Below, piece after piece: positions 1 through 20,711 of a DNA stretch of 64,000 nt. The notes under the pieces are model-generated. The model worked only from the letters and a program-made list of their open reading frames with translations, was not told where the DNA came from and made no database searches. Numbering within the stretch: the stretch's first letter is position 1; the number at the start of each line of letters is the position of its first letter. The stretch spans positions 1 to 64,000 of the forward strand of contig NZ_PDWP01000002.1 of assembly GCF_010093235.1 (NCBI RefSeq), in the 5' to 3' direction. This DNA is from Pseudoxanthomonas suwonensis. Lineage in GTDB: Bacteria; Pseudomonadota; Gammaproteobacteria; Xanthomonadales; Xanthomonadaceae. A program made the position numbers and the translations under genes.

Positions 1-1190
<1,190 letters not shown>

Positions 1191-1292
1191 GCCCCCTGCG
1201 GGATCCCGGCGACGGGCTCGCCGGACAGCGCGAGGGCGGGCCGGAACCCCGGTCCGCCTTTGCCGTCTAAGGGAAGGTCGAGGTTCACGCGT

Positions 1293-1368
<76 letters not shown>

Positions 1369-1435
1369 CTTTCCCCGCGTCGCGGGCCCGTCCACCCGGT
1401 CCCCGCGCCGCAACAGTCAAGAGAGCGACAGCGAC

Positions 1436-1849
1436 TTGAACAGCAAGATCGATCCGGCACAGACCGCCACCAGTGGCGGCGACATGGTCAAGTACGCGCT
1501 CGCGGCGCTGCTGGTGCTCGGCGGGCTGTTCGTCTGGTTCTGGTTCGGCGATGCGACCCGCGCGGCCCAGCTGGGCCAGTGGGCCCCGCAGCTGCGCGGC
1601 CTCGCCGTCGTCGCCGGCTTGGTGGCCGGAACCGTCGTATTCATGCTCAGCGCCAAGGGCCGCGGTGTCCGCGAGTTCCTGTCCGAGTCGCGCTTCGAGC
1701 TGCGCAAGGTGGTGTGGCCGACCCGCCAGGAAGCCACCCGCATGACCTGGGTCGTGGTCGCCGTGGTGGTGGTGCTGAGCCTGATCCTTGCTGGCTTCGA
1801 TTTCTTCGTTAAGTGGGCGATCGAGCTGTTCCTGAACTTCGGCCGCTGA
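1436..1849 (+). CDS. secE: Preprotein translocase subunit SecE
   Basis: SecE is the small clamp subunit of the SecYEG channel in the inner membrane. The 137-residue product begins at a TTG codon ([16 protein letters not shown]), has two hydrophobic stretches in its first half and the conserved amphipathic plus final membrane segment [15 protein letters not shown]...[20 protein letters not shown]. Length matches the three-helix E. coli type (127 aa). It lies between tRNA-Trp and nusG; the secE stop is 13 bases before the nusG GTG. A shorter start at ATG 1484 is possible but would remove the usual N terminus. Confidence 0.93.
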   Translation: MNSKIDPAQTATSGGDMVKYALAALLVLGGLFVWFWFGDATRAAQLGQWAPQLRGLAVVAGLVAGTVVFMLSAKGRGVREFLSESRFELRKVVWPTRQEATRMTWVVVAVVVVLSLILAGFDFFVKWAIELFLNFGR

Positions 1850-1862
1850 GGAGAATGTCCAA

Positions 1863-2420
1863 GTGAAGCGTTGGTACGTGGTCCACGCCTATTCCGGCTT
1901 CGAGAAGTCCGTCGCCCAGGCCCTGCGCGACCGCATCGCCATGCACGGCATGCAGGACCGCTTCGGCGACGTGCTGGTGCCGACCGAGGAAGTGGTGGAA
2001 ATGCGCTCCGGCCAGAAGCGCCGTTCCGAGCGCAAGTTCTTCCCGGGCTACGTCCTGGTCCAGATCGAGACCCACGACGAGAACGGCATCCCGCGCATCG
2101 ACAGCGAGAGCTGGCACCTGGTCAAGGAAACCTCGAAGGTGATGGGCTTCATCGGCGGCACCGCCGACCGCCCGCTGCCGATCAGCGACAGCGAGGCCGC
2201 GGCCATCCTGGACCGCGTCCAGGAAGGCGTCGAGAAGCCGCGCCCGAAGGTGCTGTTCGAGCCGGGCCAGATGGTCCGCGTCATCGACGGCCCGTTCAAC
2301 GACTTCAACGGCGTGGTCGAGGAAGTCAACTACGAGAAGAGCCGCCTGCGCGTGGCCGTGCTCATCTTCGGTCGCTCCACCCCGGTGGAGCTGGAATTCG
2401 GCCAGGTCGAGAAGGCCTGA
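1863..2420 (+). CDS. nusG: Transcription termination/antitermination factor NusG
   Basis: NusG binds the RNA polymerase clamp, reduces pausing and links transcription to Rho or ribosomes. The 185 residues show the NGN domain ([17 protein letters not shown], then FFPGYVLV near residue 60) and the C-terminal KOW domain ([18 protein letters not shown]). The start is GTG at 1863, about 9 bases after the strong GAGGAG Shine-Dalgarno. An ATG at 1855 in another frame opens only a four-codon reading frame that ends across the GTG. secE and nusG form one operon as in most bacteria. Confidence 0.97.
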   Translation: MKRWYVVHAYSGFEKSVAQALRDRIAMHGMQDRFGDVLVPTEEVVEMRSGQKRRSERKFFPGYVLVQIETHDENGIPRIDSESWHLVKETSKVMGFIGGTADRPLPISDSEAAAILDRVQEGVEKPRPKVLFEPGQMVRVIDGPFNDFNGVVEEVNYEKSRLRVAVLIFGRSTPVELEFGQVEKA

Positions 2421-2450
2421 GCCGCCGGCCCCGCGGCGGGCCGGCAAACC

Positions 2451-2517
2451 TGATATACTGCGCGGCTTCCCGTCCGGAAAGCCGGGCAGCCCCGACGGCC
2501 GCCGCCAGGCGGCCTTT
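2451..2517 (+). promoter_or_regulatory. Promoter and 5' leader hairpin before rplK
   Basis: An extended -10 (TGA then TATACT, 2454-2459) lies between nusG and rplK, with no clear -35. About 40 bases downstream is a GC hairpin, GGCCGCC (2497-2503) with GGCGGCC (2508-2514) and a short T run, resembling an attenuator. The promoter-then-hairpin layout resembles those before rpsL and rpsJ. Feedback by L1 on the rplKA mRNA is known in E. coli, but I cannot point to the L1 site here. Confidence 0.5.
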
Positions 2518-2622
2518 CGCGCGGACGGGGGCCAGAAGTTCAACGCGATGCCGGGACGCGTGATTTTCCCGGACCGATGGGGAGCCTGCGGCGCAGGCGT
2601 CAGCACCCGGAGATAAACAGAA

Positions 2623-3051
2623 ATGGCAAAGAAAGTCGTCGGTTACATCAAGCTGCAGGTGAAGGCCGGTCAGGCCAACCCCTCGCCGCCGGTCGGTCCT
2701 GCGCTGGGTCAGCGCGGCCTGAACATCATGGAGTTTTGCAAGGCGTTCAACGCCGCCACGCAGAAGCTCGAGCCCGGTCTGCCGATCCCGGTGGTCATCA
2801 CCGCCTACTCGGACCGTACCTTCACCTTCATCACCAAGACGCCGCCGGCGACCATCCTGCTGAAGAAGGCCGCGGGTATCACCTCCGGCTCCAAGCGCCC
2901 GAACACCGAGAAGGTGGGCAAGGTCACCCGCAAGCAGCTCGAGGAGATCGCCAAGGCGAAGGAACCCGACCTGACCGCGGCCGACCTGGATGCGGCGGTT
3001 CGTACCATCGCGGGCTCCGCCCGTTCGATGGGTCTGGTGGTGGAGGGCTGA
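2623..3051 (+). CDS. rplK: 50S ribosomal protein L11
   Basis: L11 binds 23S rRNA in the GTPase-associated centre and is needed for RelA activation. The 142-residue protein starts [20 protein letters not shown] and contains the proline-rich [13 protein letters not shown] motif near residue 20 and the C-terminal RNA-binding domain. Length is the usual one. The rplA start follows 4 bases after the stop, so the two are co-transcribed and probably translationally coupled. Confidence 0.99.
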   Translation: MAKKVVGYIKLQVKAGQANPSPPVGPALGQRGLNIMEFCKAFNAATQKLEPGLPIPVVITAYSDRTFTFITKTPPATILLKKAAGITSGSKRPNTEKVGKVTRKQLEEIAKAKEPDLTAADLDAAVRTIAGSARSMGLVVEG

Positions 3052-3055
3052 GCAC

Positions 3056-3754
3056 ATGGCACTGAACAAGCGACAGAAGGCGATCAAGGCGGCGGTCGAG
3101 CCGGGCAAGGCTTACGCCATCGATGAGGCGCTGAAGATCATCAAGGGCTTCACCAAGGCCAAGTTCGTCGAGTCCGTCGACGTGGCCGTGCGCCTGGGCG
3201 TGGACGCCAAGAAGTCCGACCAGCAGGTCCGCGGTTCGACCGTGCTGCCGGCCGGTACCGGCAAGAGCGTGCGCGTGGCCGTGTTCGCCCCGGCGGGCGC
3301 CAAGGCCGACGAGGCCCTGGCCGCCGGCGCCGAGGCCGTGGGCATGGACGACCTGGCCGAGAAGATGCTGGCCGGCGACCTGAACTACGACGTGGTCATC
3401 GCCACCCCGGACGCCATGCGCGTGGTGGGCAAGCTGGGCCAGGTCCTGGGCCCGCGCGGCCTGATGCCGAACCCGAAGGTCGGAACCGTGTCCCCGAACC
3501 CGGCCGAGGCGGTCAAGAACGCCAAGTCGGGCCAGGTGCGCTACCGCACCGACAAGGCGGGCATCATCCACGCCACCATCGGCAAGGCCGACTTCGCCGA
3601 CGAGGCCCTGAAGTCGAACCTGCAGGCGCTGCTGCTGGACCTGATCAAGGCCAAGCCGGCGACCTCCAAGGGCCAGTACCTGCAGAAGATCTCGCTCAGC
3701 TCGACCATGGGCCCGGGCGTGACCGTCGACCAGGGCTCGCTGTCCCTGAAGTAA
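3056..3754 (+). CDS. rplA: 50S ribosomal protein L1
   Basis: L1 forms the mobile L1 stalk that moves deacylated tRNA out of the E site and, in E. coli, represses its own L11-L1 mRNA. The start at ATG 3056 ([20 protein letters not shown]) gives 232 residues, the family length; an in-frame extension to 2990 would overlap rplK and is rejected. Conserved [14 protein letters not shown] and the final [13 protein letters not shown] segment are visible. Confidence 0.98.
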   Translation: MALNKRQKAIKAAVEPGKAYAIDEALKIIKGFTKAKFVESVDVAVRLGVDAKKSDQQVRGSTVLPAGTGKSVRVAVFAPAGAKADEALAAGAEAVGMDDLAEKMLAGDLNYDVVIATPDAMRVVGKLGQVLGPRGLMPNPKVGTVSPNPAEAVKNAKSGQVRYRTDKAGIIHATIGKADFADEALKSNLQALLLDLIKAKPATSKGQYLQKISLSSTMGPGVTVDQGSLSLK

Positions 3755-4119
3755 TGCAGTAACCCCGGGCCGACGGGTGGCCCGGGTGCACGTTTTGAGG
3801 GCAGTCGGGGCCGGCGCGGACCGACAGCCGTCAAAGACCGCAGGTGCGGTCGGCGCACATCGACGACGGGCACGGATGCTCGCTATGGCAGGGAATCGCC
3901 GTCGGTGCAGCGGGGCTGCTTAATCGGGTCCCCACGGGGCCTGGCCTGCGTAGATGGTGCCGCCTTCTGGATGTTTCCCCGGCACGACCGATCCTTCGGG
4001 CGTACGGGTCAGAAAGGCCAGCACCGGGATGCCACGGGCATCCCCGGCGCGCACGGAAGGGCGCCGCCCAGGACCGCAAGCGGCAGGAGCCGCGAGCGGA
4101 GTTCATACGGAGGAGTGTT
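3755..4119 (+). promoter_or_regulatory. L10 (rplJL) mRNA leader region
   Basis: A 365-base gap separates rplA from rplJ. It opens with a strong hairpin, CCCGGGCC (3764-3771) with GGCCCGGG (3779-3786), which may limit read-through from rplKA. The rest is GC-rich with several possible stems and ends in GGAGGAG before rplJ. In E. coli the long leader here binds the L10-L12 complex to repress translation, and its place and length fit that. I have not folded it, so the individual elements are inferred. Confidence 0.55.
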
Positions 4120-4650
4120 ATGGCTCTCAATCTGTCCCAGAAGAAGGAAGTCGTCGCCGAACTGGCCGACGTCGCCGCCAACGCGCACTCCCTGATCGCC
4201 GCCGAGTACGCTGGCACCACGGTCGAGCAGATGACCGCGATGCGCAAGAAGGCCCGCGAAACCGGCGTGTTCCTGAAGGTTGTCAAGAACACGCTGGTCG
4301 CGCGCGCCGTCGAAGGCACGGAATACGAGTGCGCCAAGGATGCGCTCGTGGGTCCGCTGCTTTACGCGTTCTCGACCGAGGAGCCCGGCGCCGCCGGTCG
4401 CCTGATCAAGGAGTTCGCCAAGACCAACGACAAGCTCAAGCCGAAGGTGGTCGCCGTCGGCGGCCAGCTGTACCCGGCGAGCCACGTCGAGGTCCTGGCC
4501 TCGCTGCCGACCCTCGACCAGGCCCTGGCCATGCTGGCCCGCGTCCTGGCCGAGCCGGCCACCATGTTCGCCCGCGCCGTCAAGGCCGTCGGCGAGCAGC
4601 AGGGTGGCGGCGAAGCCGCGCCGGCCGAGGCAGCCGCCGAGACCGCGTAA
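4120..4650 (+). CDS. rplJ: 50S ribosomal protein L10
   Basis: L10 anchors L7/L12 dimers to the ribosomal stalk and, in E. coli, regulates its own operon. Start ATG 4120 follows CGGAGGAG and gives 176 residues beginning [19 protein letters not shown]. The RNA-binding N-terminal domain and the C-terminal helix that carries L12 dimers ([18 protein letters not shown]) are seen, ending in an Ala/Glu-rich tail. An open frame extends upstream into the leader but has no support as coding. Confidence 0.98.
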   Translation: MALNLSQKKEVVAELADVAANAHSLIAAEYAGTTVEQMTAMRKKARETGVFLKVVKNTLVARAVEGTEYECAKDALVGPLLYAFSTEEPGAAGRLIKEFAKTNDKLKPKVVAVGGQLYPASHVEVLASLPTLDQALAMLARVLAEPATMFARAVKAVGEQQGGGEAAPAEAAAETA

Positions 4651-4704
4651 GCGTATCGACGATTTCCGAAACCCTTTCCAGAAAACATTCAGAAGGTAAT
4701 CACA

Positions 4705-5079
4705 ATGTCCCTTACCAACGAGCAGATCGTCGAAGCCATCGCCGGCAAGACCCTGATGGAAGTGATGGAGCTGGTCAAGGCCATCGAAGAGAAGTTCGGC
4801 GTCTCCGCCGCCGCCCCGGTCGCCGTGGCCGCCGGCCCGGTCGCCGCTGGTCCGGCCGCCGAGGAGCAGACCGAGTTCACCGTCGTCCTGAAGTCGGCCG
4901 GCGAGAAGAAGGTCGAGGTCATCAAGGCCGTCCGCGCCATCACCGGCCTGGGCCTGAAGGAAGCCAAGGACCTGGTCGAAGGCGCCCCGAAGGACGTCAA
5001 GGAAGGCGTGTCGAAGGAAGACGCCGAGAAGTTCAAGAAGGAACTGGAAGCCGCCGGCGCCACCGTCGAGCTCAAGTAA
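4705..5079 (+). CDS. rplL: 50S ribosomal protein L7/L12
   Basis: L7/L12 forms the flexible stalk that recruits translational GTPases. The 124-residue acidic protein has the N-terminal dimerisation domain ([20 protein letters not shown]), an Ala/Pro/Val hinge at about residues 35-55, and the globular C-terminal domain with [21 protein letters not shown]. It is downstream of rplJ by 54 bases with its own AGAAGG ribosome site, consistent with the higher synthesis of L12. Confidence 0.99.
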   Translation: MSLTNEQIVEAIAGKTLMEVMELVKAIEEKFGVSAAAPVAVAAGPVAAGPAAEEQTEFTVVLKSAGEKKVEVIKAVRAITGLGLKEAKDLVEGAPKDVKEGVSKEDAEKFKKELEAAGATVELK

Positions 5080-5352
5080 GCAGTACCTTGCATCGCCGGC
5101 ACGCTCGGTGATGCGCCAAAGGCTGGGGGCGAAAGCCCCCGGCCTTCGGTCGTTTCCGGGGCCCTCGGCCCTGAAGGGGTCCGCAAGGGCCTGGCAACAT
5201 CGCAAAACCCAGTTCCACACAGGGGAGCTGGTAGTCGGAAGTAGCGGGAGATGGCGTGCTGGTGCCGGCAATACCAGCGACTACCGACTGACAGCTTCAT
5301 GTTCCCCCGGGTCCGCGGACGCGCGGCCCGCACTGCCAAAGGTGGTACACCC
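5080..5352 (+). promoter_or_regulatory. rplL-rpoB intergenic attenuator region
   Basis: The 273-base gap has a tight hairpin, GGCTGGGGGC (5121-5130), GAAA loop, GCCCCCGGCC (5135-5144). In E. coli the corresponding gap holds a partial terminator that lowers rpoBC expression relative to rplJL and an RNase III site; this hairpin is a fair candidate for the attenuator, but lacks a long T run. Confidence 0.5.
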
Positions 5353-9540
<4,188 letters not shown>

Positions 9541-9548
9541 GGCGCGCG

Positions 9549-9573
9549 GCGCGGCCCGCCTCGCGGGCCGCGC
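9549..9573 (+). other. Hairpin between rpoB and rpoC
   Basis: GCGCGGCCCG (9549-9558) pairs with CGGGCCGCGC (9564-9573) across a 5-base loop. There is no T run, so it is more likely an mRNA-processing or stability element than a terminator, since rpoC must be read from the same transcript. Confidence 0.5.
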
Positions 9574-9623
9574 AACCCCCGAATCGCCCGATCGACCGCC
9601 TTTACTCCTGACGGAGACAAGAA

Positions 9624-13850
<4,227 letters not shown>

Positions 13851-13853
13851 TGA

Positions 13854-13881
13854 CCCCGCCCGCCGGCAACGGCGGGCGGGG
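13854..13881 (+). terminator. GC hairpin after rpoC
   Basis: CCCCGCCCGCC (13854-13864) and GGCGGGCGGGG (13871-13881) form a perfect 11-bp stem just past the rpoC stop. The T run is missing, so it may be an inefficient terminator or a 3' end stabiliser. It separates the rpoBC transcript from the new rpsL promoter at 13971. Confidence 0.6.
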
Positions 13882-13970
13882 GTGACGGCGGGGCAGGGAA
13901 GCCCCGCCGCCCCCGGGAACCCGGCGGCCCCTTCGGGACGGCCGGGCGCCGGGCCAGGGAAGGGGGTCGG

Positions 13971-14038
13971 TTGACGCGGTTTTTACCGGCCCGCTATACT
14001 TTCATGTCTCGGCAGGCCGTCCTTCGGCCTGCCGTCGT
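13971..14038 (+). promoter_or_regulatory. str operon promoter with leader hairpin
   Basis: A strong sigma-70 type promoter, TTGACG (13971-13976), 18-base spacer, TATACT (13995-14000). Ten bases later a perfect 10-bp hairpin, CGGCAGGCCG (14010-14019) with CGGCCTGCCG (14025-14034), is followed by TCGTTTT. The whole block closely resembles the one before rpsJ (18626-18697), including TTGACGCG, TATACTTT and GGCAGGCCG. It looks like a shared attenuator or leader element of ribosomal operons. Confidence 0.8.
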
Positions 14039-14087
14039 TTTCACGTCCGGCCCCGATTGGCGGGGCCCCAAGCAGAAGAACCTTAGA

Positions 14088-14462
14088 ATGGCGACGATCA
14101 ACCAGCTGGTCCGCAAGCCGCGGCAGGCGGAAACGTACAAGAGCGCCTCGCCGGCACTTGAGAAGTGCCCGCAGCGCCGCGGTGTCTGCACCCGCGTCTA
14201 CACCACCACCCCGAAGAAGCCGAACTCGGCCCTCCGCAAGGTTGCCAAGGTCCGCCTGACCAACGGCTACGAGGTCATCTCGTACATCGGCGGCGAAGGC
14301 CACAACCTGCAGGAGCACTCCGTCGTGCTGATCCGCGGCGGCCGCGTCAAGGACCTGCCGGGCGTGCGTTACCACACCGTCCGCGGTTCGCTGGATGCCG
14401 CCGGCGTCACCAAGCGTCGCCAGGGCCGTTCGAAGTACGGCGCCAAGCGCCCGAAGAGCTAA
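14088..14462 (+). CDS. rpsL: 30S ribosomal protein S12
   Basis: S12 sits at the decoding centre and controls fidelity. Start ATG 14088 gives 124 residues ([20 protein letters not shown]). The streptomycin-related loops are wild type: [11 protein letters not shown], and [17 protein letters not shown]. First gene of the str operon, 16 bases before rpsG. Confidence 0.99.
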   Translation: MATINQLVRKPRQAETYKSASPALEKCPQRRGVCTRVYTTTPKKPNSALRKVAKVRLTNGYEVISYIGGEGHNLQEHSVVLIRGGRVKDLPGVRYHTVRGSLDAAGVTKRRQGRSKYGAKRPKS

Positions 14463-14477
14463 TCGAGGAAGCCCGAC

Positions 14478-14945
14478 ATGTCCCGTAAAGGTTCCACCCC
14501 CCAGCGCTCCGTCCTGCCCGATCCCAAGCACGGGAGCGAGACCATCGCCCGCTTCATCAACATGGTGATGAAGAGCGGCAAGAAGTCGATCGCCGAGAAC
14601 ATCGTGTACGACGCGATGGACGTCATCGGCCAGAAGAACCCCAACGCCATCGAGCTGGTGCAGAAGGCGCTGGACAACGTGTCCCCGGCGGTCGAGGTCA
14701 AGTCCCGCCGCGTCGGCGGCGCGACCTACCAGGTCCCGGTCGAGGTGCGCCAGTCCCGCCGTCTGGCCCTGGCCATGCGCTGGCTGATCGATTCCGCCCG
14801 CAAGCGCGGCGAGAACACCATGGCCCGCAAGCTGGCCGGTGAGCTGCTGGACGCGGCCGAGAACCGCGGTGGCGCGATCAAGAAGCGCGAAGAAACCCAC
14901 CGCATGGCCGAGGCCAACAAGGCCTTCGCCCACTACCGCTGGTAA
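14478..14945 (+). CDS. rpsG: 30S ribosomal protein S7
   Basis: S7 nucleates assembly of the 30S head and contacts E-site tRNA; in E. coli it represses the str mRNA. The 155-residue protein begins [20 protein letters not shown] and includes [16 protein letters not shown] and the C-terminal [21 protein letters not shown] hairpin (CGCGGGTCC 14951-14959 with GGACCCGCG 14965-14973) follows, in the gap before fusA. Confidence 0.99.
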   Translation: MSRKGSTPQRSVLPDPKHGSETIARFINMVMKSGKKSIAENIVYDAMDVIGQKNPNAIELVQKALDNVSPAVEVKSRRVGGATYQVPVEVRQSRRLALAMRWLIDSARKRGENTMARKLAGELLDAAENRGGAIKKREETHRMAEANKAFAHYRW

Positions 14946-15077
14946 CAGCACGCGGGTCCCTTGCGGACCCGCGCGACCAGCCCGGGCGGCGCGGCATGTT
15001 CCGCGCCCTCCGCATTTCAGGGGGTGCCGCGCAGCCGGCCCCCGCATCCGAAACGCCAAGCTAACGAGAGGCTCCCC

Positions 15078-17207
15078 GTGGCCCGCACTACTCCCATCGA
15101 GCGTTACCGCAATTTCGGCATCATGGCCCACATCGATGCCGGCAAGACCACCACGTCCGAGCGCATCCTGTTCTACACCGGCAAGAGCCACAAGATCGGT
15201 GAAGTGCACGACGGCGCCGCGACCATGGACTGGATGGAGCAGGAGCAGGAGCGTGGCATCACGATCCAGTCCGCCGCCACCACCGCGTTCTGGAAGGGCA
15301 TGGACAAGTCCTTCCCGGAGCACCGCTTCAACATCATCGACACCCCCGGGCACGTCGACTTCACCATCGAAGTCGAGCGCTCGCTGCGCGTGCTGGACGG
15401 CGCGGTGTTCGTGCTGTGCGCCGTCGGCGGCGTGCAGCCGCAGTCGGAGACCGTGTGGCGCCAGGCCAACAAGTACCACGTGCCGCGCATCGCGTTCGTC
15501 AACAAGATGGACCGCACCGGCGCGAACTTCTTCAAGGTCCGTGACCAGCTGAAGAGCCGCCTGGGCGCCGTTCCGGTGCCGATGCAGATCCCGATCGGCG
15601 CCGAGGACAACTTCGTCGGCGTGGTCGACCTGGTCAAGATGAAGGCCATCCACTGGGACGAGAAGAACCAGGGCATGACCTTCGAGTACCGCGACATCCC
15701 GGCCGAGCTGCAGGCGCAGGCCGAAGAGGCGCGTTCGTACATGGTCGAGTCCGCGGCCGAGGCCAACGAAGAGCTGATGGACAAGTACCTGGGCGGCGAG
15801 GAGCTGACCGAGGACGAGATCTACTCGGCTCTGCGCGCCCGCACCCTGAACACCGAGATCGTGCCGATGTTCTGCGGCTCGGCGTTCAAGAACAAGGGCG
15901 TGCAGGCCATGCTCGACGGCGTGATCAAGCTGCTGCCGTCGCCGATCGACGTGCCGGCGGTGAAGGGCGTCGACATGGACGACGAGACCAAGGAGATGAC
16001 CCGCGAGTCCTCCGACAAGGCTCCGTTCTCGGCGCTGGCGTTCAAGATCATGACCGACCCGTTCGTCGGTTCGCTGACCTTCTTCCGCGTCTACTCCGGC
16101 ACCCTGAGCGCCGGCGACCAGGTGCTGAACTCGGTCAAGAACAAGAAGGAGCGCATCGGCCGCCTGCTGCAGATGCACTCCAACAACCGCGACGAGATCA
16201 AGGAAGTGCTGGCCGGCGACATCGCCGCCGCCGTGGGCCTGAAGGACGTCACCACCGGCGACACCCTGTGCGCCATCGACGCCCCGATCGTCCTCGAGCG
16301 CATGGCGTTCCCGGAGCCGGTCATCTCGATGGCCGTCGAGCCGAAGACCAAGTCCGACCAGGAGAAGATGGGCAACGCCCTGAGCCGTCTGGCCCAGGAA
16401 GACCCGTCGTTCCGCGTCCGCACCGACGAGGAGTCCGGCCAGACCATCATCTCCGGCATGGGCGAGCTGCACCTGGACATCATCGTTGACCGCATGAAGC
16501 GCGAGTTCAACGTCGAGGCCAACGTCGGCAAGCCGCAGGTGGCCTACCGCGAGACCATCCGCTCCAGCGACGTCAAGTCGGACTACAAGCACGCCAAGCA
16601 GTCCGGCGGTAAGGGCCAGTACGGCCACGTCGTGATCGAGCTGTCGCCGATGACCGCCGAGGACCGCGAGAAGTACGCCGACCTGATCAAGGACGACTTC
16701 CTGTTCCTCAACGAGATCACCGGTGGCGTGATCCCGAAGGAATTCATCCCCTCGGTCGAGAAGGGCCTGCGCGAGACCATCACCAGCGGCCCGCTGGCCG
16801 GCTTCCCGGTCGTCGGCGTCAAGGTCAAGCTGGTCTTCGGTTCGTACCACGACGTCGACTCGTCGGAAATGGCGTTCAAGCTGGCCGCCTCGATGGCGTT
16901 CAAGCAGGGCTTCGCCAAGGCCAACCCGGTGCTGCTGGAGCCGATCATGAAGGTCGAGATCGTCAGCCCCGAGGACTACCTGGGCGACGTCATGGGCGAC
17001 GTGAGCCGTCGTCGCGGCGTGCTGCAGGGCCAGGACGACAGCCCGTCGGGCAAGATCATCAACGCGATGATCCCGCTGGGCGAAATGTTCGGCTACGCCA
17101 CCTCGCTGCGTTCGATGACGCAGGGCCGCGCCACCTTCTCGATGGAGTTCGACCACTACGAGGAAGCGCCGAACAACATCGCCGAGACGGTGATCAAGAA
17201 GGCGTAA
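15078..17207 (+). CDS. fusA: Elongation factor G
   Basis: EF-G catalyses ribosomal translocation and recycling using GTP. The likely start is GTG 15078 ([20 protein letters not shown]), giving 709 residues. GTPase motifs [17 protein letters not shown] and NKMD, domain II and the domain IV loop are present. The frame stays open further upstream (to 14961), but this has no conserved sequence. Position between rpsG and tuf is typical. Confidence 0.98.
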   Translation: MARTTPIERYRNFGIMAHIDAGKTTTSERILFYTGKSHKIGEVHDGAATMDWMEQEQERGITIQSAATTAFWKGMDKSFPEHRFNIIDTPGHVDFTIEVERSLRVLDGAVFVLCAVGGVQPQSETVWRQANKYHVPRIAFVNKMDRTGANFFKVRDQLKSRLGAVPVPMQIPIGAEDNFVGVVDLVKMKAIHWDEKNQGMTFEYRDIPAELQAQAEEARSYMVESAAEANEELMDKYLGGEELTEDEIYSALRARTLNTEIVPMFCGSAFKNKGVQAMLDGVIKLLPSPIDVPAVKGVDMDDETKEMTRESSDKAPFSALAFKIMTDPFVGSLTFFRVYSGTLSAGDQVLNSVKNKKERIGRLLQMHSNNRDEIKEVLAGDIAAAVGLKDVTTGDTLCAIDAPIVLERMAFPEPVISMAVEPKTKSDQEKMGNALSRLAQEDPSFRVRTDEESGQTIISGMGELHLDIIVDRMKREFNVEANVGKPQVAYRETIRSSDVKSDYKHAKQSGGKGQYGHVVIELSPMTAEDREKYADLIKDDFLFLNEITGGVIPKEFIPSVEKGLRETITSGPLAGFPVVGVKVKLVFGSYHDVDSSEMAFKLAASMAFKQGFAKANPVLLEPIMKVEIVSPEDYLGDVMGDVSRRRGVLQGQDDSPSGKIINAMIPLGEMFGYATSLRSMTQGRATFSMEFDHYEEAPNNIAETVIKKA

Positions 17208-17240
17208 CCGGCGGCGCCCCCGGGCGCGCACATATCGGGC

Positions 17241-17263
17241 GGGGCCATCCCCTGGGTGGCCCC
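17241..17263 (+). other. Hairpin between fusA and tuf
   Basis: GGGGCCATCC (17241-17250) pairs with GGGTGGCCCC (17254-17263), with one G-U pair and a short loop. No T run. It may mark processing or partial termination between fusA and the more highly needed tuf. Confidence 0.45.
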
Positions 17264-17303
17264 GTCTTCCAGGAAAAATCCAAGTTCAAGAGGTTTTGCA
17301 CCA

Positions 17304-18494
<1,191 letters not shown>

Positions 18495-18508
18495 TTCAGG
18501 TTTATTAA

Positions 18509-18536
18509 CCCCCTGTCCGCCTGGGCGGGCAGGGGG
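18509..18536 (+). terminator. Terminator-like hairpin after tuf
   Basis: CCCCCTGTCCGC (18509-18520) pairs with GCGGGCAGGGGG (18525-18536), one G-U pair and a 4-base loop, 15 bases after the tuf stop. It probably ends the str operon although the T run is poor. Confidence 0.7.
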
Positions 18537-18625
18537 CTTACCGCGAAAAGAGGTGCAGGAAGCGCCTCGTGTTCGCCAGACAGGGAAAAGTCGCGTGACG
18601 CAGAGCGCGGGACAGCCATTGGCTG

Positions 18626-18697
18626 TTGACGCGCCGTTTTACGCGTTCTATACTTTTCCGTCTGGGCAGGCCGGCTCGCTGGTCTGCCCGCGCTTTT
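18626..18697 (+). promoter_or_regulatory. S10 operon promoter with leader hairpin
   Basis: TTGACG (18626-18631), 17-base spacer, TATACT (18649-18654). Ten bases later GGGCAGGCC (18664-18672) pairs with GGTCTGCCC (18681-18689), followed by GCGCTTTT. In E. coli the S10 leader senses L4; this leader is shorter and shares its first part with the rpsL leader, so the regulation may differ. Confidence 0.8.
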
Positions 18698-18814
18698 GGG
18701 GGTCGCCTGGAGCGGCTTCCAGTCCGGAGCGGGACCGGCCGGACGAACTGAACCATACCGGGGCAGGCATCCCAGAGGCCGCGCCCGTCGCTCTTTTAAC
18801 GAAGGAACTCCGTC

Positions 18815-19126
18815 ATGGCGGACCAAAAGATCCGGATTCGGCTCAAGGCGTTCGATCATCGTCTGATCGACCGTTCGGCCAGCGAGATCGTCGAGACGGC
18901 CAAGAGGACCGGCGCGCAGGTGCGTGGCCCGATCCCGCTGCCGACCAAGATCGAGCGTTACACCATTCTCGTCTCCCCGCATGCCGACAAGGATGCGCGT
19001 GACCAGTACGAGACCCGCACGCACAAGCGCGTGCTCGACATCGTCGACCCCAACGACAAGACCGTGGACGCGCTGATGAAGCTCGAGCTCGCGGCTGGCG
19101 TCGACGTCCAGATCAAGCTCGCCTGA
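18815..19126 (+). CDS. rpsJ: 30S ribosomal protein S10
   Basis: S10 (NusE) is part of the 30S head and also links NusG/NusB to antitermination. The 103-residue product begins [20 protein letters not shown] and has the family length. It opens the S10 operon (rpsJ-rplC-rplD-rplW-rplB-rpsS-rplV-rpsC-rplP-rpmC-rpsQ). Confidence 0.99.
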
Positions 19127-19137
19127 GGACTGCCGAC

Positions 19138-19788
19138 ATGACGAAGAAGTATTCGTTGGGTCTGGTCGGCCGCAAGGCCGGCATGAGCCGCGTCTTCACC
19201 GAGGATGGCCGTTCCATCCCGGTGACCCTGATCGAGGCCACCCCTAACCGCATCACCCAGATCAAGACCGTCGAAGTCGACGGCTACAGCGCCGTCCAGG
19301 TCACCACTGGCGCGCGCCGCGCCTCGCTGGTCAACAAGCCGCTGGCCGGCCACTACGCCAAGGCCAAGGTCGAAGCCGGCCGCGGTCTGTGGGAGTTCCG
19401 CGTCGCCGACGAGAAGATCGGTGACTTCGCCGTTGGCGGCGAGATCAAGGCCGACATCTTCGAGGTTGGCCAGATCGTCGACGTCCAGGGCGTGACCAAG
19501 GGCAAGGGCTTCCAGGGCACGATCAAGCGCCACAACTTCACCATGGGTGACGCTACCCACGGTAACTCGCTGTCGCACCGCGCCCCGGGCTCGATCGGCC
19601 AGCGCCAGACCCCCGGTCGCGTGTTCCCCGGCAAGAAGATGGCCGGCCACATGGGCGCCGAGCAGCAGAGCACGCAGAACCTGGAAGTGGTTCGCGTCGA
19701 TGCCGAGCGCGGCCTGATCGCCGTTCGCGGCGCCGTCCCGGGTGCCCCGGGTGGCGACGTGATCGTGCGTCCGGCGAGCAAGGCGTAA
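19138..19788 (+). CDS. rplC: 50S ribosomal protein L3
   Basis: L3 initiates 50S assembly and reaches the peptidyl transferase centre. 216 residues, starting [20 protein letters not shown], with the central extension around [23 protein letters not shown] that contacts 23S rRNA and holds the glutamine methylated in E. coli. 11 bases separate it from rpsJ and from rplD. Confidence 0.99.
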   Translation: MTKKYSLGLVGRKAGMSRVFTEDGRSIPVTLIEATPNRITQIKTVEVDGYSAVQVTTGARRASLVNKPLAGHYAKAKVEAGRGLWEFRVADEKIGDFAVGGEIKADIFEVGQIVDVQGVTKGKGFQGTIKRHNFTMGDATHGNSLSHRAPGSIGQRQTPGRVFPGKKMAGHMGAEQQSTQNLEVVRVDAERGLIAVRGAVPGAPGGDVIVRPASKA

Positions 19789-19799
19789 GGAGAAGCACG

Positions 19800-20405
19800 A
19801 TGGAACTCACCATTACGGGTAGCGCCAACAAGCTGTCGGTTTCCGACGAAGTGTTCGGCCGCGAATTCAGCGAGGACCTGGTCCACCAGGTCGTGGTGGC
19901 CTACCAGGCCGCCGGTCGCGCCGGCACCAAGGCGCAGAAGACCCGCGCCGAGGTCAACGGCACGACCAAGAAGTCGAAGAAGCAGAAGGGCGGCGGCGCG
20001 CGTCACGGCGCCCTGACGGCCCCGATCTTCGTCGGCGGCGGCCGGGCCTTCGCGGCCAAGCCGCGCAGCTTCGAGCAGAAGGTCAACCGCAAGATGTACC
20101 GCGCGGCCATCGCCGCGATCCTGTCCGAGCTGAACCGCCAGGGCCGCCTGAAGGTCGTCGAGTCGTTCGACATCGACGCCCCCAAGACCAAGGGCCTGGT
20201 CGAGAAGCTGGCCGGTTTCGAGCTGGGCAAGCGCCCGCTGATCGTCACCGAGGACGCTTCGGAGAACCTGTTCCTGTCCGCCCGCAACCTGCCGTACGTG
20301 CAGGTCCGCGACGTGCAGGGCCTGGATCCGGTCGCCCTGGTCGGCGCCGATTCCGTGCTGATCACCGCCGATGCGGTCAAGAAGGTCGAGGAGTGGCTGG
20401 CATGA
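19800..20405 (+). CDS. rplD: 50S ribosomal protein L4
   Basis: L4 lines the exit tunnel and is the autogenous repressor of the S10 operon in E. coli. 201 residues; the tunnel loop region [21 protein letters not shown] is present near residues 60-80. Its TGA overlaps the rplW ATG (ATGA), so translation of L23 is coupled. Confidence 0.98.
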   Translation: MELTITGSANKLSVSDEVFGREFSEDLVHQVVVAYQAAGRAGTKAQKTRAEVNGTTKKSKKQKGGGARHGALTAPIFVGGGRAFAAKPRSFEQKVNRKMYRAAIAAILSELNRQGRLKVVESFDIDAPKTKGLVEKLAGFELGKRPLIVTEDASENLFLSARNLPYVQVRDVQGLDPVALVGADSVLITADAVKKVEEWLA

Positions 20406-20701
20406 GCACCAACGAGAAAGTTTTCAGCGTACTGCTCGCGCCGCGCGTGTCCGAAAAGACCGCTCGCCTGCAGGAAGTGAGCAACCAGTACGTGTTCGAA
20501 GTTTCGAACGACGCCACCAAGGCCGACGTCAAGGCCGCCGTGGAGCAGCTGTTCGACGTCAAGGTCGAGTCGGTCAACGTCGTCAACGTGAAGGGCAAGA
20601 ACAAGTCCTTCCGCTTCCGTTCCGGTCGCCGTGGCGACTGGCGTAAGGCGTACGTGCGCCTGGCCGACGGCCAGAGCATCGACGTGTCCGCGAAGGCCTG
20701 A
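20402..20701 (+). CDS. rplW: 50S ribosomal protein L23
   Basis: L23 sits at the exit tunnel and docks trigger factor and SRP. ATG 20402 overlaps the rplD stop by 4 bases and gives 99 residues ([20 protein letters not shown]), with the conserved extended loop [21 protein letters not shown] start 9 bases upstream is open but less likely. Confidence 0.97.
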   Translation: MSTNEKVFSVLLAPRVSEKTARLQEVSNQYVFEVSNDATKADVKAAVEQLFDVKVESVNVVNVKGKNKSFRFRSGRRGDWRKAYVRLADGQSIDVSAKA

Positions 20702-20711
20702 GGGTGATCCC

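Noticed and set aside
3844-4119. N-terminal extension of rplJ or a separate leader gene
   Set aside because: The frame is open but its translation is unlike any ribosomal protein; the region fits an untranslated L10 leader.
5251-5352. N-terminal extension of rpoB
   Set aside because: The 34 additional codons have no similarity to RpoB and lie in the leader; ATG 5353 gives the family N terminus.
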